NCBI RefSeq assembly: GCF_008365375.1
Contig: NZ_QOKW01000003.1
Coordinates: 310,001 to 374,000, forward strand
Length of the DNA stretch: 64,000 bases
Reading direction: 5' to 3'
Origin: Roseomonas genomospecies 6
GTDB lineage: Bacteria > Pseudomonadota > Alphaproteobacteria > Azospirillales > Azospirillaceae
The position numbers were made by a program, and so were the translations under genes. The notes below the pieces were generated by a model, which worked only from the letters and a program-made list of their open reading frames with translations, did no database searches and had not been told where the DNA came from. The first letter of the stretch is position 1, and every line of letters begins with the position of its first letter. Of this stretch, positions 9,214 to 17,808 are shown in pieces.

Positions 9214-10629
9214 GTGCCGCCCCTTTCCCTCGACCGCCGCACCCTTCTGACCGGTTCCGCCCTGCTCGCCGGGGCCGGGTTCCTGCTGCCGCGCGCGGCC
9301 CGAGCGGCGGCCCAAGCGGCGGTGGGGGAGGGGAGGGGCGTGACCCTTTCCGCCGGTCCGGCCCGCGTCAATCTGGCGGGGAAGGGCTTTCCTGACACGT
9401 CGGTTTGGGCCTATGACGGGCGGATTCCCGGGCCGGAGCTGCGTTTCCGCCAAGGCGACACGGCGCGCATCGCCTTCGCGAACAAGCTGCCGGAGCCGAC
9501 CACCGTCCACTGGCACGGCCTGCGCGTTCCCAACGCCATGGACGGGGTGCCGGGCCTCTCGCAGCCGCCGGTGCCGGCGGGCGGGCGGTTCGACTACGAG
9601 TTCCCGCTGAAGGACGCCGGCACCTTCTGGTACCATCCCCACGTCAACAGCGGGGTGCAGGTGGCCCATGGCCTGACCGGCGCCTTCATCGTGGAGGAGC
9701 GGGAGCCGATCCGCGTGGACCGCGACCTGCTCTGGCTGCTCGGCGACTGGCGGCTGACGAAGGAGGCGGAACTGGCCGGCGGCTTCGGCCATCCCATGGA
9801 CGCCACCCACGCCGGGCGCATCGGAAACACCGTCACCATCAACGGCGCCATCCGCGACAGCGTGCCGGTCCGCGCCGGGGAGCGCGTCCGCCTGCGCCTG
9901 ATCAACGCGGCGAACGCGCGCGTCTTCGCGCTCGACTTCCAGGGGCACGCGCCGCGGGTGATCGCTCTGGACGGCCAGCCGGTGACGCCGCACGCCCCGC
10001 CGGGCGGCAAGGTCGTGCTGGGACCCGGCCAGCGCGCCGACCTCGTGATCGACATGGCGGGCAGGCCGGGCGAGGGGTTCGACGTGGTCGACGGCTTCTA
10101 CCCGCGCATGGCCTACCGGCTGACCCGGCTGACCTACAGCGCCGAGGCGCCCTTGCGCGACTCACCGCTGGACGCGCCCATCGCGCTGGCTCCGAACCCG
10201 CTGCCCGAACCCGACCTTGCCGGGGCCGTCCGCCAGGACGTGGTGCTGGACGGCGGGATGCACGGCGCCATGCCGAAGAACGCCGGGCCGCGCGGCCCCT
10301 TCTGGGCGCTGAACGGCGTGGCGGCCATGGGACATCATCATTTGGAACCGCTCATCACCGTCAAACGCGGCCAGACGCAGGTGACCGCCTTCGTCAACGA
10401 AACCGGCTGGTGGCACCCCATGCACCTGCACGGCTTTCCCTTCCGCGTCCTGTCGCGCAACGGCCAGCCGGCCGAGCACCGCGAATGGCGCGACACCGTC
10501 CTGCTCGGCCCCAATGAGACGGCCGAGATCGCCTTCGTGGCCGAAGAGGCCGGCGACTGGATGCTCCACTGCCATGTTCTGGAGCATCAGGAGACCGGCA
10601 TGATGGCCGTCCTGAGAGTGACCGCGTGA
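9214..10629 (+). CDS. Tat-exported multicopper oxidase (laccase/CumA-CopA type)
   Basis: A three-domain multicopper oxidase of 471 residues with a twin-arginine signal (DRRTLLTGSALLAG). All copper-binding motifs are present: HWHG near residue 99, YHPHVNSG, HPMHLHGF, and the C-terminal HCHVLEHQETGMM with the type 1 Cys-His pair. It oxidises phenolics or Cu(I)/metal ions in the periplasm while reducing O2 to water. GTG9214 is preferred over GTG9202 because GAGGA ends 5 nt before it. It sits between a thioesterase and an rRNA methyltransferase gene with overlapping ends. A copper block lies about 3 kb upstream, but the substrate is unproven. Confidence 0.9.
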   Translation: MPPLSLDRRTLLTGSALLAGAGFLLPRAARAAAQAAVGEGRGVTLSAGPARVNLAGKGFPDTSVWAYDGRIPGPELRFRQGDTARIAFANKLPEPTTVHWHGLRVPNAMDGVPGLSQPPVPAGGRFDYEFPLKDAGTFWYHPHVNSGVQVAHGLTGAFIVEEREPIRVDRDLLWLLGDWRLTKEAELAGGFGHPMDATHAGRIGNTVTINGAIRDSVPVRAGERVRLRLINAANARVFALDFQGHAPRVIALDGQPVTPHAPPGGKVVLGPGQRADLVIDMAGRPGEGFDVVDGFYPRMAYRLTRLTYSAEAPLRDSPLDAPIALAPNPLPEPDLAGAVRQDVVLDGGMHGAMPKNAGPRGPFWALNGVAAMGHHHLEPLITVKRGQTQVTAFVNETGWWHPMHLHGFPFRVLSRNGQPAEHREWRDTVLLGPNETAEIAFVAEEAGDWMLHCHVLEHQETGMMAVLRVTA

Positions 10630-11969
10630 AACGACCAGCCCCCAAACACCACCGCCCATCCCCCCGAAGCACCGCTCCCCGCAGCACCGCCCCCTGCACC
10701 GCAGACGTGACCGTCACCGAGGTCGGGGCGCGCGGCGACGGCATTGCCGCTTTCGAAGGCACCAAGCTCTTCGTGCCGCTGACCGTTCCCGGCGACCATG
10801 TGCGCGTGGCCGTGAAGGACCCTGCCAACGCGAAAGGGGAGGGCCTGCGCGCCGATCTCTTGGAAATTCTGGAACCCGGCCCCGGACGCGCCGCGCCGCC
10901 CTGTTCCCATTTCGGGTCCTGCGGCGGCTGCACGGTCCAGCATATGGAGGACGCGGCCTACGCCGCCTGGAAGGTCGGGCTGGTGCAGGGCGCGCTGGCC
11001 CGTGTCGGGCTGGGCGACGTGCCTCTGGAACCGCTGTCCCGAACACCGCCGGGAGCGCGCCGACGCGCCCGTTTCGCGGCGCTGAAACGGGGGCGGCGCG
11101 TCTGGCTCGGCTTCAACGAGCGGATGAGCCACCGGCTGACCGACCTGACGGAGTGTCCGGTCCTGCTACCGAAGCTGTTCGCCCTGGTCGAGCCGCTGCG
11201 TGCGCTGTTGCTGTCGGTCCTGCCGGACGGTGGCGGCTGCGACGTGATCGCCACCGATCTGGAGGGCGGCATCGACCTTGTTCTGGTCGGCCCGCGCAGT
11301 CTGGACCGCGCGGCGCGGGAACGGCTGGTGGCCTTCGGAGAAGGGGAGGGTGTGGCCCGCATCTCCTGGCAGGCGGATGAACGACAGCCGGATGGCCGTG
11401 GCGGATCGGAGCCCATCGCCCACCGCCGCCCGGTCGCGGTGTCCTTCGCCGGCCTGCCGGTGACCCCGCCGCCCGGCGCCTTCCTCCAGGCGAGCGCCGA
11501 GGGGGAGGCTGCTCTGGTCGCCGCTGTCCTCGGCAACATCGGGGAGCCGAAGCGGGTGGCCGACCTGTTCGCCGGGCTGGGCACCTTCGCGGTTCCGCTC
11601 GCCCGGCGGGCGGCGGTCCATGCGGTGGAGGGGGACGCCCCGGCGCTGGCCGCTCTGAACAAGGCGGCGGGGGCGCTGCGCCTGACAACGGAGCGCCGCG
11701 ACCTGTTCGAGAACCCGCTGACGGCGAAGGAGCTGGCGCGGTTCGACGCGGTGGTCTTCGATCCCCCGCGCGCCGGTGCCGCCGCCCAGGCGCAGGCCCT
11801 GGCCGGGTCGAAGGTGCCGCGCGTGGTGGCGGTGTCCTGCAACCCCGCGACCTTCGCCCGCGACGCCCGTACCCTGGTGGATGGGGGGTACGTGTTGAAC
11901 CGCGTTTACCCCGTGGACCAGTTCCTGTGGTCCGCCCATGTCGAGGTCGTCGGGGTGTTCACCCGGTAA
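10626..11969 (+). CDS. rlmD: RlmD/RumA-type RNA (uracil-5-)methyltransferase
   Basis: A 447-residue SAM-dependent methyltransferase of the TrmA/RlmD group, which makes 5-methyluridine in RNA (in E. coli RlmD at 23S U1939). It has an N-terminal TRAM domain (about 25-80), an iron-sulfur motif CSHFGSCGGC (about 95-104), a Rossmann SAM-binding region (ADLFAGLGTFAVPLA), a VVFDPPRAGA motif IV, and the catalytic cysteine in VAVSCNPATFARD. The GTG start overlaps the TGA of the multicopper oxidase gene, implying translational coupling. The first ~20 residues are basic and proline-rich. Exact RNA target (RlmD, RlmC or TrmA) is not certain. Confidence 0.88.
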   Translation: MKRPAPKHHRPSPRSTAPRSTAPCTADVTVTEVGARGDGIAAFEGTKLFVPLTVPGDHVRVAVKDPANAKGEGLRADLLEILEPGPGRAAPPCSHFGSCGGCTVQHMEDAAYAAWKVGLVQGALARVGLGDVPLEPLSRTPPGARRRARFAALKRGRRVWLGFNERMSHRLTDLTECPVLLPKLFALVEPLRALLLSVLPDGGGCDVIATDLEGGIDLVLVGPRSLDRAARERLVAFGEGEGVARISWQADERQPDGRGGSEPIAHRRPVAVSFAGLPVTPPPGAFLQASAEGEAALVAAVLGNIGEPKRVADLFAGLGTFAVPLARRAAVHAVEGDAPALAALNKAAGALRLTTERRDLFENPLTAKELARFDAVVFDPPRAGAAAQAQALAGSKVPRVVAVSCNPATFARDARTLVDGGYVLNRVYPVDQFLWSAHVEVVGVFTR

Positions 11970-11984
11970 GTGCTGCGATGGAGA

Positions 11985-12110
11985 CGGGGAACCACGAAGA
12001 CACGAAGGACACAAAGAATTTCACAAAGAAGGTCCAGCAGAGCCAAGCGGTCCTCCGCCAGCCGATGCCCCTTCGTGAAAATCTTCGTGCCTTCGTGTCT
12101 TCGTGGTGAA
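11985..12110. repeat. Inverted ACGAAG-type intergenic repeat
   Basis: The gap between the methyltransferase genes holds CCACGAAGACACGAAGG (from 11992) and, about 85 bp later, an inverted copy (CTTCGTGCCTTCGTGTCTTCG near 12088-12108). The two arms can pair into a long stem. This 'CACGAAG' family is a recurring dispersed repeat in many bacterial genomes. It lies between convergent genes, so it may act as a bidirectional transcription end. Confidence 0.8.
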
Positions 12111-12131
12111 AACCTCCGCCCCCCAAACCAC

Positions 12132-13340
12132 TCAATCCAACTGCATCACGATGGCCTTGAGGTAGGCCGACTCCGGCAGATGCGGGTGCACCGGATGGTC
12201 CGGCCCGGCCCCGGCGCTGCGCAGGATGCGGCCCGTGCGCCCGGCGTCGTGCAGCCCGCGGGCGACCTGCTCGGCGAAGGTCGGCGGGTCCACGTTGTGG
12301 CTGCAGGACGCGCAGAGCAGGAAGCCGCCCGGCGCGGTGATCTTCGCGGCCAGCCGGGTCATCTTGCGGTAGGCGCGGCAGCCGACGGCGAGGTCCTTCT
12401 TGGACTTCACGAAGGCCGGCGGGTCGGCGATCACCACCTCGAACCGCTCGCCCTCGGCGTTCAGCCGCTCCAGCTCGTTGAAGGCGTCGGCGCGGCGCGC
12501 CTCGAAGCGGTCGGCCACCCCGTTCGCCTCCGCGGCGCGGATGGCGTTGTCCAGCGCCCCTTGCGAGCGGTCCACCGACACCACCGACGACGCGCCTTCG
12601 ACGGCGCAGAGCACGCCGAAGCCGCCGTTGTAGCTGAAGAAATCGATGGCCCGCTTGCCCTTCGCCAGCTTGGCGATGAAGGCGCGGTTGTCGCGCTGGT
12701 CGTAGAACCAGCCGGTCTTCTGGCCGCCCAGCGGGTCGGCGAAGAAGGTGGCGCCGTTCTCCTCCAGCCGGATCGGGCCGTCGATCTCGCCCTTCACCAG
12801 CCGGCTTTCCTCCGGCAGCCCTTCCAGGCCACGCTGGGTGCTGTCGTTGCGCAGGATGACCGCGCGCGGGGCCAGCACCTCGTCGATGGCGGCCAGGATG
12901 GCGTCGATCCGCTGGTCCATGAAGACGCTGTTGGCCTGGACCGTCACCACGTCGCCGTAGCGGTCCACGATCAGCCCCGGCAGCCCGTCGGCCTCCGCGT
13001 GGACGACGCGGTAGTAGGGCCGGTCGAACAGAGCCTCGCGCATCTCCACCGCGCGCTTCAGGCGCCCGGCGAGGAAGGCGTGGTCCACCACCGTCGCCGG
13101 ATCGGCGGAGAGCATCCGCGCGGCGATCAGCGTGTGCGGGTTGAAGGTGGCGATGCCCAGCGGAGTCCCGCCGGGGTCCAGCAGGCGCACCGGGCTGCCC
13201 GGCGGGATGGACTTGGCCGCCGTGTCCATCTGGACTTCGTTGGAATAGACCCAGGGGTGGCCGTGCAGGACGCGCCGCTGGCGGCCGGCCTGCAGATGGA
13301 TCGCCCGGTACTTGACGGGGGTGGTGGGGGTGTCGGTCAT
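12132..13340 (-). CDS. rlmI: RlmI-type 23S rRNA (cytosine-5-)methyltransferase
   Basis: A 402-residue class I SAM methyltransferase. An N-terminal PUA domain (about 10-85; RRVLHGHPWVYSNEV) is followed by a central RlmI-like domain and a Rossmann domain with FFSYNGGFGVL (SAM site), IADPPAFVKS (motif IV) and CASCSHNV, which carries a candidate catalytic cysteine. E. coli RlmI methylates C1962 of 23S rRNA. The start at 13340 (MTDTPTTPVKYRA) is chosen because homologues begin just before the PUA domain. A longer in-frame start would run into the region convergent with other features. Confidence 0.88.
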   Translation of the reverse strand: MTDTPTTPVKYRAIHLQAGRQRRVLHGHPWVYSNEVQMDTAAKSIPPGSPVRLLDPGGTPLGIATFNPHTLIAARMLSADPATVVDHAFLAGRLKRAVEMREALFDRPYYRVVHAEADGLPGLIVDRYGDVVTVQANSVFMDQRIDAILAAIDEVLAPRAVILRNDSTQRGLEGLPEESRLVKGEIDGPIRLEENGATFFADPLGGQKTGWFYDQRDNRAFIAKLAKGKRAIDFFSYNGGFGVLCAVEGASSVVSVDRSQGALDNAIRAAEANGVADRFEARRADAFNELERLNAEGERFEVVIADPPAFVKSKKDLAVGCRAYRKMTRLAAKITAPGGFLLCASCSHNVDPPTFAEQVARGLHDAGRTGRILRSAGAGPDHPVHPHLPESAYLKAIVMQLD

Positions 13341-13455
13341 GATGCCGCATCCTAGCCGCTCGCGCCCGCCGAGCAAACGGTCACATTGATGGATTCGGGG
13401 GAGGCGAGGGCGGATTCGAAGGGCGGGCCGGCGCGCCGGCCTTTTCCGGCGTGCC

Positions 13456-13986
13456 CTATGGTATGCCGTGCGGCGTTTCAACCTGCGACGGATGCGCGCG
13501 GTTGTCGTTGGCGCCGTCCATCGCCTTGCACAGCCGCAAGGTTTCCGTGCGGTGTCCTTCCTGGTGGAAGCAGGACAGCAGCGGGCTGCGGGACTCCGCC
13601 CGCCCGGCCAGCGATTCCGGCAGGGCCGTGTGGATCGCGGCACAGCCGTGGCTGCGCGCCAGACGGTCCATGGACCGCAGCAACGTCTCCGCCGGACCCG
13701 TCATGTCGAACAGGTCGAGCACGACGAAATTCTCCACGGCCAGAATTCGACCATGGCGAAGATGCTCCGCAATGGCGTATGAGAAAAGCCCATGGAGGTA
13801 CCCCCGTGCGTTTTGCACGGTCATGATGCCGGACGGCGTCACGGGGGTATCGGCCGACCCGATAAGTGCTGCGGCAAATGCGCGCCATTGCTCCACCGGC
13901 AGGTCCGGGGCGATGGCCCGCACCAGCGGATAGGCCTGGTCGATCTGACGCTGACCGAGAGGTTTCGCGATGAAGCTTTCGTCCAT
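13456..13986 (-). CDS. Hypothetical protein, possible GNAT-like acetyltransferase
   Basis: A 176-residue protein starting MDESFIAKPLGQRQIDQAYPLVRAI. The order of elements (N-terminal helix pair, strands around SGIMTVQNARGYLHGLFSY, ILAVENFVVLDLF, then a helix with TLLRSMDRLARSHGC) resembles an N-acetyltransferase fold, including a strand-loop region where acetyl-CoA would bind. No clear Q/RxxGxG/A motif is present, so the enzyme activity is uncertain. It is divergent from ccoN and shares the intergenic region that holds an FNR-type box, so co-regulation with the oxidase is possible. Confidence 0.6.
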   Translation of the reverse strand: MDESFIAKPLGQRQIDQAYPLVRAIAPDLPVEQWRAFAAALIGSADTPVTPSGIMTVQNARGYLHGLFSYAIAEHLRHGRILAVENFVVLDLFDMTGPAETLLRSMDRLARSHGCAAIHTALPESLAGRAESRSPLLSCFHQEGHRTETLRLCKAMDGANDNRAHPSQVETPHGIP

Positions 13987-14043
13987 GCCCGTCCGACCGC
14001 GTGAAGGACGGTGAACGATGGCAAACACCGGTAAGACCGGTCG

Positions 14044-14057
14044 TTGACGTAGATCAA
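14044..14057. promoter_or_regulatory. FNR/FixK-type box upstream of ccoN
   Basis: TTGAC-GTAG-ATCAA matches the FNR/Anr/FixK consensus TTGAT-N4-ATCAA at 9 of 10 defined bases. It lies 174 bp before ccoN and 58 bp before the divergent start at 13986. An Fnr-family regulator gene is in the same locus (22605). Low-oxygen activation of ccoNOQP is therefore the likely function. Confidence 0.75.
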
Positions 14058-14230
14058 TGTTGCAAGGTCCACCCCTACACATATTGGGATTATTGGAGGC
14101 AGGCGCAACCGGCGTCCGCATAGAGTGCATCGTATGTGAACCTGCCCCCCTCCTTAACAGTACGTACCCAGCGGTGGTGCAACCTCAGAGGGAGCGGCCC
14201 GAGCCGCCCGGGGCAAACGGGAGAGATTGA

Positions 14231-15727
14231 ATGACATCAGCGACTCTGACGCCAGGGGCCGCCCTGGGCAGCCAGCGGGTGTCGGAAAATGTGCGTTACT
14301 ACGAAGACGCCGTCCGACTCTTCGTCATCGCTTCAGTGTTCTGGGGTGTCGTCGGCTTCCTGGCCGGCGTCTTCATTGCGCTGCAGCTCGCTTTTCCGGC
14401 GCTGAATCTCGGCCTTGAGTGGACGAGCTTCGGGCGCCTGCGGCCGGTCCACACCTCGGCCGTGATTTTCGCGTTCGGCGGCAACGTCCTGTTCGCCACC
14501 TCGCTCTACTCCGTGCAGCGCACCAGCCGCCAGTTCCTGTTCGGCGGCGAGGGCCTCGCGAAGTTCGTCTTCTGGAACTACAACATCTTCATCGTCCTGG
14601 CGGCGCTCAGCTACGTGCTCGGCTACACCCAGGGCAAGGAATATGCTGAGCCGGAGTGGATTCTCGACCTCTACCTGACGGTCATCTGGGTCATCTACGC
14701 CATCCAGTTCATCGGCACCGTGATGACCCGCAAGGAGTCGCACATCTACGTTGCCAACTGGTTCTTCATGGCGTTCATCCTGACCGTCGCGATCCTCCAC
14801 ATCGGCAACAACGTCAACGTCCCGGTGTCGCTGACCGGGATGAAGTCCTACCCGTTCGTCTCGGGCGTGCAGAGCGCCATGGTGCAGTGGTGGTACGGCC
14901 ACAACGCGGTCGGCTTCTTCCTGACCGCCGGCTTCCTCGGCATCATGTACTACTTCGTTCCGAAGCGCGCGGAGCGGCCGGTCTATTCGTACCGCCTGTC
15001 GATCGTGCACTTCTGGACCCTGATCTTCCTCTACATCTGGGCCGGCCCGCACCACCTGCACTACACCGCTCTGCCGGATTGGGCGCAGACGCTGGGCATG
15101 ACCTTCTCGGTCATGCTGTGGATGCCGTCCTGGGGTGGCATGATCAACGGCATCATGACCCTGTCGGGTGCCTGGGACAAGCTGCGCACCGATCCGGTCC
15201 TGCGCTTCCTCGTGACGTCGGTGGCCTTCTACGGCATGTCCACGTTCGAAGGCCCGCTGATGTCCGTGAAGCCGGTCAACGCCCTGTCGCACTACACCGA
15301 TTGGACGATCGGTCACGTGCACTCCGGCGCGCTCGGCTGGGTGGCCTTCATCTCCTTCGGCGCGATCTACTATCTGGTCCCGGTCCTGTGGAAGCGCTCG
15401 CAGCTCTACAGCATGCGTCTGGTCAGCTACCACTTCTGGACCGCCACGATCGGCATCGTGCTCTACATCACCGCCATGTGGGTGTCGGGCATCATGCAGG
15501 GCCTGATGTGGCGCGCCTACGACAACCTCGGCTTCCTCCAGTACTCGTTCGTCGAGACGGTCGCGGCCATGCATCCCTTCTACGTGATCCGTGCTCTGGG
15601 CGGCGTCCTGTTCCTGGCGGGTGCCCTCATCATGGTCTACAACCTGTGGCGCACGGCCAAGGGTGACGTCCGCATCGAGAAGCCCTATGCCTCCGCCCCG
15701 CACAAGGCGGCGGTCGGTGCGGCCTGA
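14231..15727 (+). CDS. ccoN: Cytochrome cbb3 oxidase subunit I (CcoN)
   Basis: The 498-residue catalytic subunit of the high-affinity cbb3 terminal oxidase, about 12 transmembrane helices. Metal ligands visible: [14 protein letters not shown] (low-spin heme His), WYGHNAVGF (CuB His), the [11 protein letters not shown] helix with the cross-linking Tyr, GPHHLHYT (CuB His pair) and TIGHVHSG (heme b3 and heme b ligands). It reduces O2 to water with electrons from CcoO/CcoP and pumps protons. First gene of ccoNOQP, with an FNR-type box upstream. Length is typical for the family. Confidence 0.97.
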   Translation: MTSATLTPGAALGSQRVSENVRYYEDAVRLFVIASVFWGVVGFLAGVFIALQLAFPALNLGLEWTSFGRLRPVHTSAVIFAFGGNVLFATSLYSVQRTSRQFLFGGEGLAKFVFWNYNIFIVLAALSYVLGYTQGKEYAEPEWILDLYLTVIWVIYAIQFIGTVMTRKESHIYVANWFFMAFILTVAILHIGNNVNVPVSLTGMKSYPFVSGVQSAMVQWWYGHNAVGFFLTAGFLGIMYYFVPKRAERPVYSYRLSIVHFWTLIFLYIWAGPHHLHYTALPDWAQTLGMTFSVMLWMPSWGGMINGIMTLSGAWDKLRTDPVLRFLVTSVAFYGMSTFEGPLMSVKPVNALSHYTDWTIGHVHSGALGWVAFISFGAIYYLVPVLWKRSQLYSMRLVSYHFWTATIGIVLYITAMWVSGIMQGLMWRAYDNLGFLQYSFVETVAAMHPFYVIRALGGVLFLAGALIMVYNLWRTAKGDVRIEKPYASAPHKAAVGAA

Positions 15728-15746
15728 CGCCGGAGGAACTGAGAAA

Positions 15747-16487
15747 ATGGCTGAGGAAAAAAAGGGCTTTAGTCACGACACGATCGAGCGGAACACGCTT
15801 CTGCTCATCGTCCTGATCCTGATCACCGTGTCGATCGGCGGCCTCGTCCAGATCGTCCCGCTGTTCACGATCGAGTCGACGATCGAGAAGGTGGACGGGG
15901 TCCGTCCCTATTCGCCGCTCGAACTGGCTGGCCAGAACATCTACTACCGCGAAGGCTGCTACAACTGCCACAGCCAGCAGATCCGTCCGTTCCGCGACGA
16001 GGTGGAACGTTACGGTCACTACTCGCTGGCCGCGGAGAGCATGTACGACCATCCCTTCCAGTGGGGTTCCAAGCGCACCGGTCCGGATCTGGCCCGCGTG
16101 GGTGGCAAGTACTCCAACGACTGGCAGGTCGCCCACCTGGTCGAGCCGCGCGCCGTGGTGCCGGAATCGATCATGCCGGGCTACGCCTGGATGAAGGATC
16201 GTCCGCTGAAGTACACCGACATCCAGGATCACATGAAGACCCTGCGCATCGTCGGCGTCCCCTACACGGACGAGCAGATCGCCAACGCCAAGGCTGACCT
16301 CGAAGCGCAGAAGAACCCGGACGCCGACACGGCCGCTCTGCTGAAGCGCTATCCGAAGGCCGTCGTGGCGAACTTCACTGGCAACAAGGGCGTCACCGAA
16401 ATGGACGCGCTGGTGGCCTACCTGCAGGTCCTGGGCACCATGGTGGACTTCACCAAGTACCAGTCGCCCAAGCAGCTCCAGCAGTAA
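15747..16487 (+). CDS. ccoO: Cytochrome cbb3 oxidase subunit II (CcoO)
   Basis: A 246-residue mono-heme c subunit anchored by one N-terminal helix ([21 protein letters not shown]). The heme-binding CxxCH is in [13 protein letters not shown], and a candidate Met ligand is in [10 protein letters not shown]. It passes electrons from CcoP to the CcoN core. ATG15747 has GGAGG about 12 nt upstream and gives the standard short N-terminus; the frame is open further upstream inside ccoN but that is not expected to be translated. Gap to ccoN is 19 bp. Confidence 0.96.
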   Translation: MAEEKKGFSHDTIERNTLLLIVLILITVSIGGLVQIVPLFTIESTIEKVDGVRPYSPLELAGQNIYYREGCYNCHSQQIRPFRDEVERYGHYSLAAESMYDHPFQWGSKRTGPDLARVGGKYSNDWQVAHLVEPRAVVPESIMPGYAWMKDRPLKYTDIQDHMKTLRIVGVPYTDEQIANAKADLEAQKNPDADTAALLKRYPKAVVANFTGNKGVTEMDALVAYLQVLGTMVDFTKYQSPKQLQQ

Positions 16488-16500
16488 CCGGGAGGGGTCC

Positions 16501-16662
16501 ATGGATTTGGATTCGATCACTGTCGCCCTGCGGTCCTTCTGGACCGTCTGGCTGGCCCTGCTCTTCACCGGCATCGTGGTTTACGCCATGTGGCCAGGCA
16601 ACCGGGGCAAGTTCGAAGACGCCTCCCGGATCCCGCTCAAGGAAGATGGTCAGGAGTTTTAG
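16501..16662 (+). CDS. ccoQ: Cbb3 oxidase small subunit CcoQ
   Basis: A 53-residue single-helix protein (FWTVWLALLFTGIVVYAMWP) followed by the family-typical tail NRGKFEDASRIPL. CcoQ/FixQ stabilises the assembled oxidase. It sits 13 bp after ccoO behind a GGGAGGGG ribosome site, and its stop lies 3 bp before the ccoP start. It is short but its position and motif make it secure. Confidence 0.93.
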   Translation: MDLDSITVALRSFWTVWLALLFTGIVVYAMWPGNRGKFEDASRIPLKEDGQEF

Positions 16663-16665
16663 GCC

Positions 16666-17553
16666 ATGGCACAAAAGGAAAAGGACGCCCTTTCCGGCGT
16701 CGAAACCACCGGCCACGAGTGGGACGGCCTGCGGGAGCTGAACAACCCCCTTCCCAAGTGGTGGCTGTACATCTTCTACGCCTCCATCGCGTGGGCGCTC
16801 GTCTACTACGTGCTCTACCCGGCCTGGCCGCTGGGCAAGAGCTACACGAAGGGGCTGCTCGGCTACTCGCAGCGCGAGGAAGTCGTTCAGAAGATCGCCG
16901 AAGGCAAGAAGGCTCAGGAAAAGTACCTGACGGCCATCGCGGCGACCTCGGTCGAGGACATCCAGAAGAACAAGGACCTCCTTGCCTTCGCGATGGCCGG
17001 CGGCCGGTCCTACTTCAACGAGAACTGCGCGGCCTGCCACGGCGCCGGCGGTCAGGGCGCCAAGGGCTTCCCGACGCTCGCCGACGACGTGTGGCTGTGG
17101 GGCGGCACCACCGCCGACATCTACAAGACCATCCAGCACGGCATCCGTGCGGATGACGCCGACACCCGCGGGACCGTCGGCATCGGCATGACCGCCTTCG
17201 GCAAGGACGGCATCCTGAACCGCGAGCAGATCGCTCAGGTCGCGGAGTACGTCCTGTCGCTGAACAAGCGTTCGACCGACGCCGCCGCCGCGGCGAAGGG
17301 CAAGACCGTCTACGACGAGAACTGCGCCGCCTGTCACGGCGACAATGCACAGGGCTCGGTCGCGGCCGGTCTGGACGTCGGCGCTCCGCCGCTCGTCACG
17401 GCCAACTGGCTGTATGGCGGCGACAAGGCGTCGCTGGTGGAGACCATCACGAACGGCCGCGCCGGCGTGATGCCCGCCTGGTCGAAGCGTCTGGACGACG
17501 CGACGGTCAAGTCGCTGGCCGTCTACGTCCACAACCTGGGCGGCGGCAAGTAA
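16666..17553 (+). CDS. ccoP: Cytochrome cbb3 oxidase di-heme subunit III (CcoP)
   Basis: A 295-residue di-heme c subunit. A cytoplasmic N-terminus (HEWDGLRELNNPLPKWW, the CcoP signature) precedes one membrane helix (WWLYIFYASIAWALVYYVLYP). Two periplasmic cytochrome c domains carry ENCAACHGAGG and ENCAACHGDNA, with Met ligands in TAFG- and VMPAW-type loops. It accepts electrons from the bc1 complex via cytochrome c and feeds CcoO. Last gene of the structural operon, followed by a terminator. Confidence 0.97.
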   Translation: MAQKEKDALSGVETTGHEWDGLRELNNPLPKWWLYIFYASIAWALVYYVLYPAWPLGKSYTKGLLGYSQREEVVQKIAEGKKAQEKYLTAIAATSVEDIQKNKDLLAFAMAGGRSYFNENCAACHGAGGQGAKGFPTLADDVWLWGGTTADIYKTIQHGIRADDADTRGTVGIGMTAFGKDGILNREQIAQVAEYVLSLNKRSTDAAAAAKGKTVYDENCAACHGDNAQGSVAAGLDVGAPPLVTANWLYGGDKASLVETITNGRAGVMPAWSKRLDDATVKSLAVYVHNLGGGK

Positions 17554-17600
17554 GCCGCCCCAGCCGGGGGACACCCTCCGGCGGGTTTGATCGGACTTCG

Positions 17601-17635
17601 GTGCCGGGGAGGCGACTCCCCGGCACTTTTCTTTT
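17601..17635 (+). terminator. Rho-independent terminator after ccoP
   Basis: A perfect 10-bp stem (GTGCCGGGGA at 17601-17610 with TCCCCGGCAC at 17617-17626) and a 6-nt loop are followed by TTTTCTTTT. It ends the ccoNOQP transcript, making ccoGHIS a separate transcription unit. Confidence 0.9.
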
Positions 17636-17691
17636 GCCGGAACGAGGGGCCGAGCGCGGGTCGGTGGGCAGCGGGACCCCGCAAAAATCCT

Positions 17692-17705
17692 TTGATCCAT
17701 CGCAA
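17692..17705. promoter_or_regulatory. Degenerate FNR-like half-site upstream of ccoG
   Basis: TTGAT-CCAT-CGCAA has a perfect left half-site and a two-mismatch right half. It lies about 104 bp before ccoG, in the gap after the ccoP terminator, where a separate promoter for the assembly genes is expected. It could be a weak FNR/FixK site, or chance. Confidence 0.35.
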
Positions 17706-17808
17706 TGCCCCTGTGACCTTCTGCCGCCATAGTCCCCTCGCCACGGCCGAACCATGTCGGCATGGCCAAGCCGCCCCAGGGCGGACGCCAGAAGAAAAAG
17801 GCGAGGTC

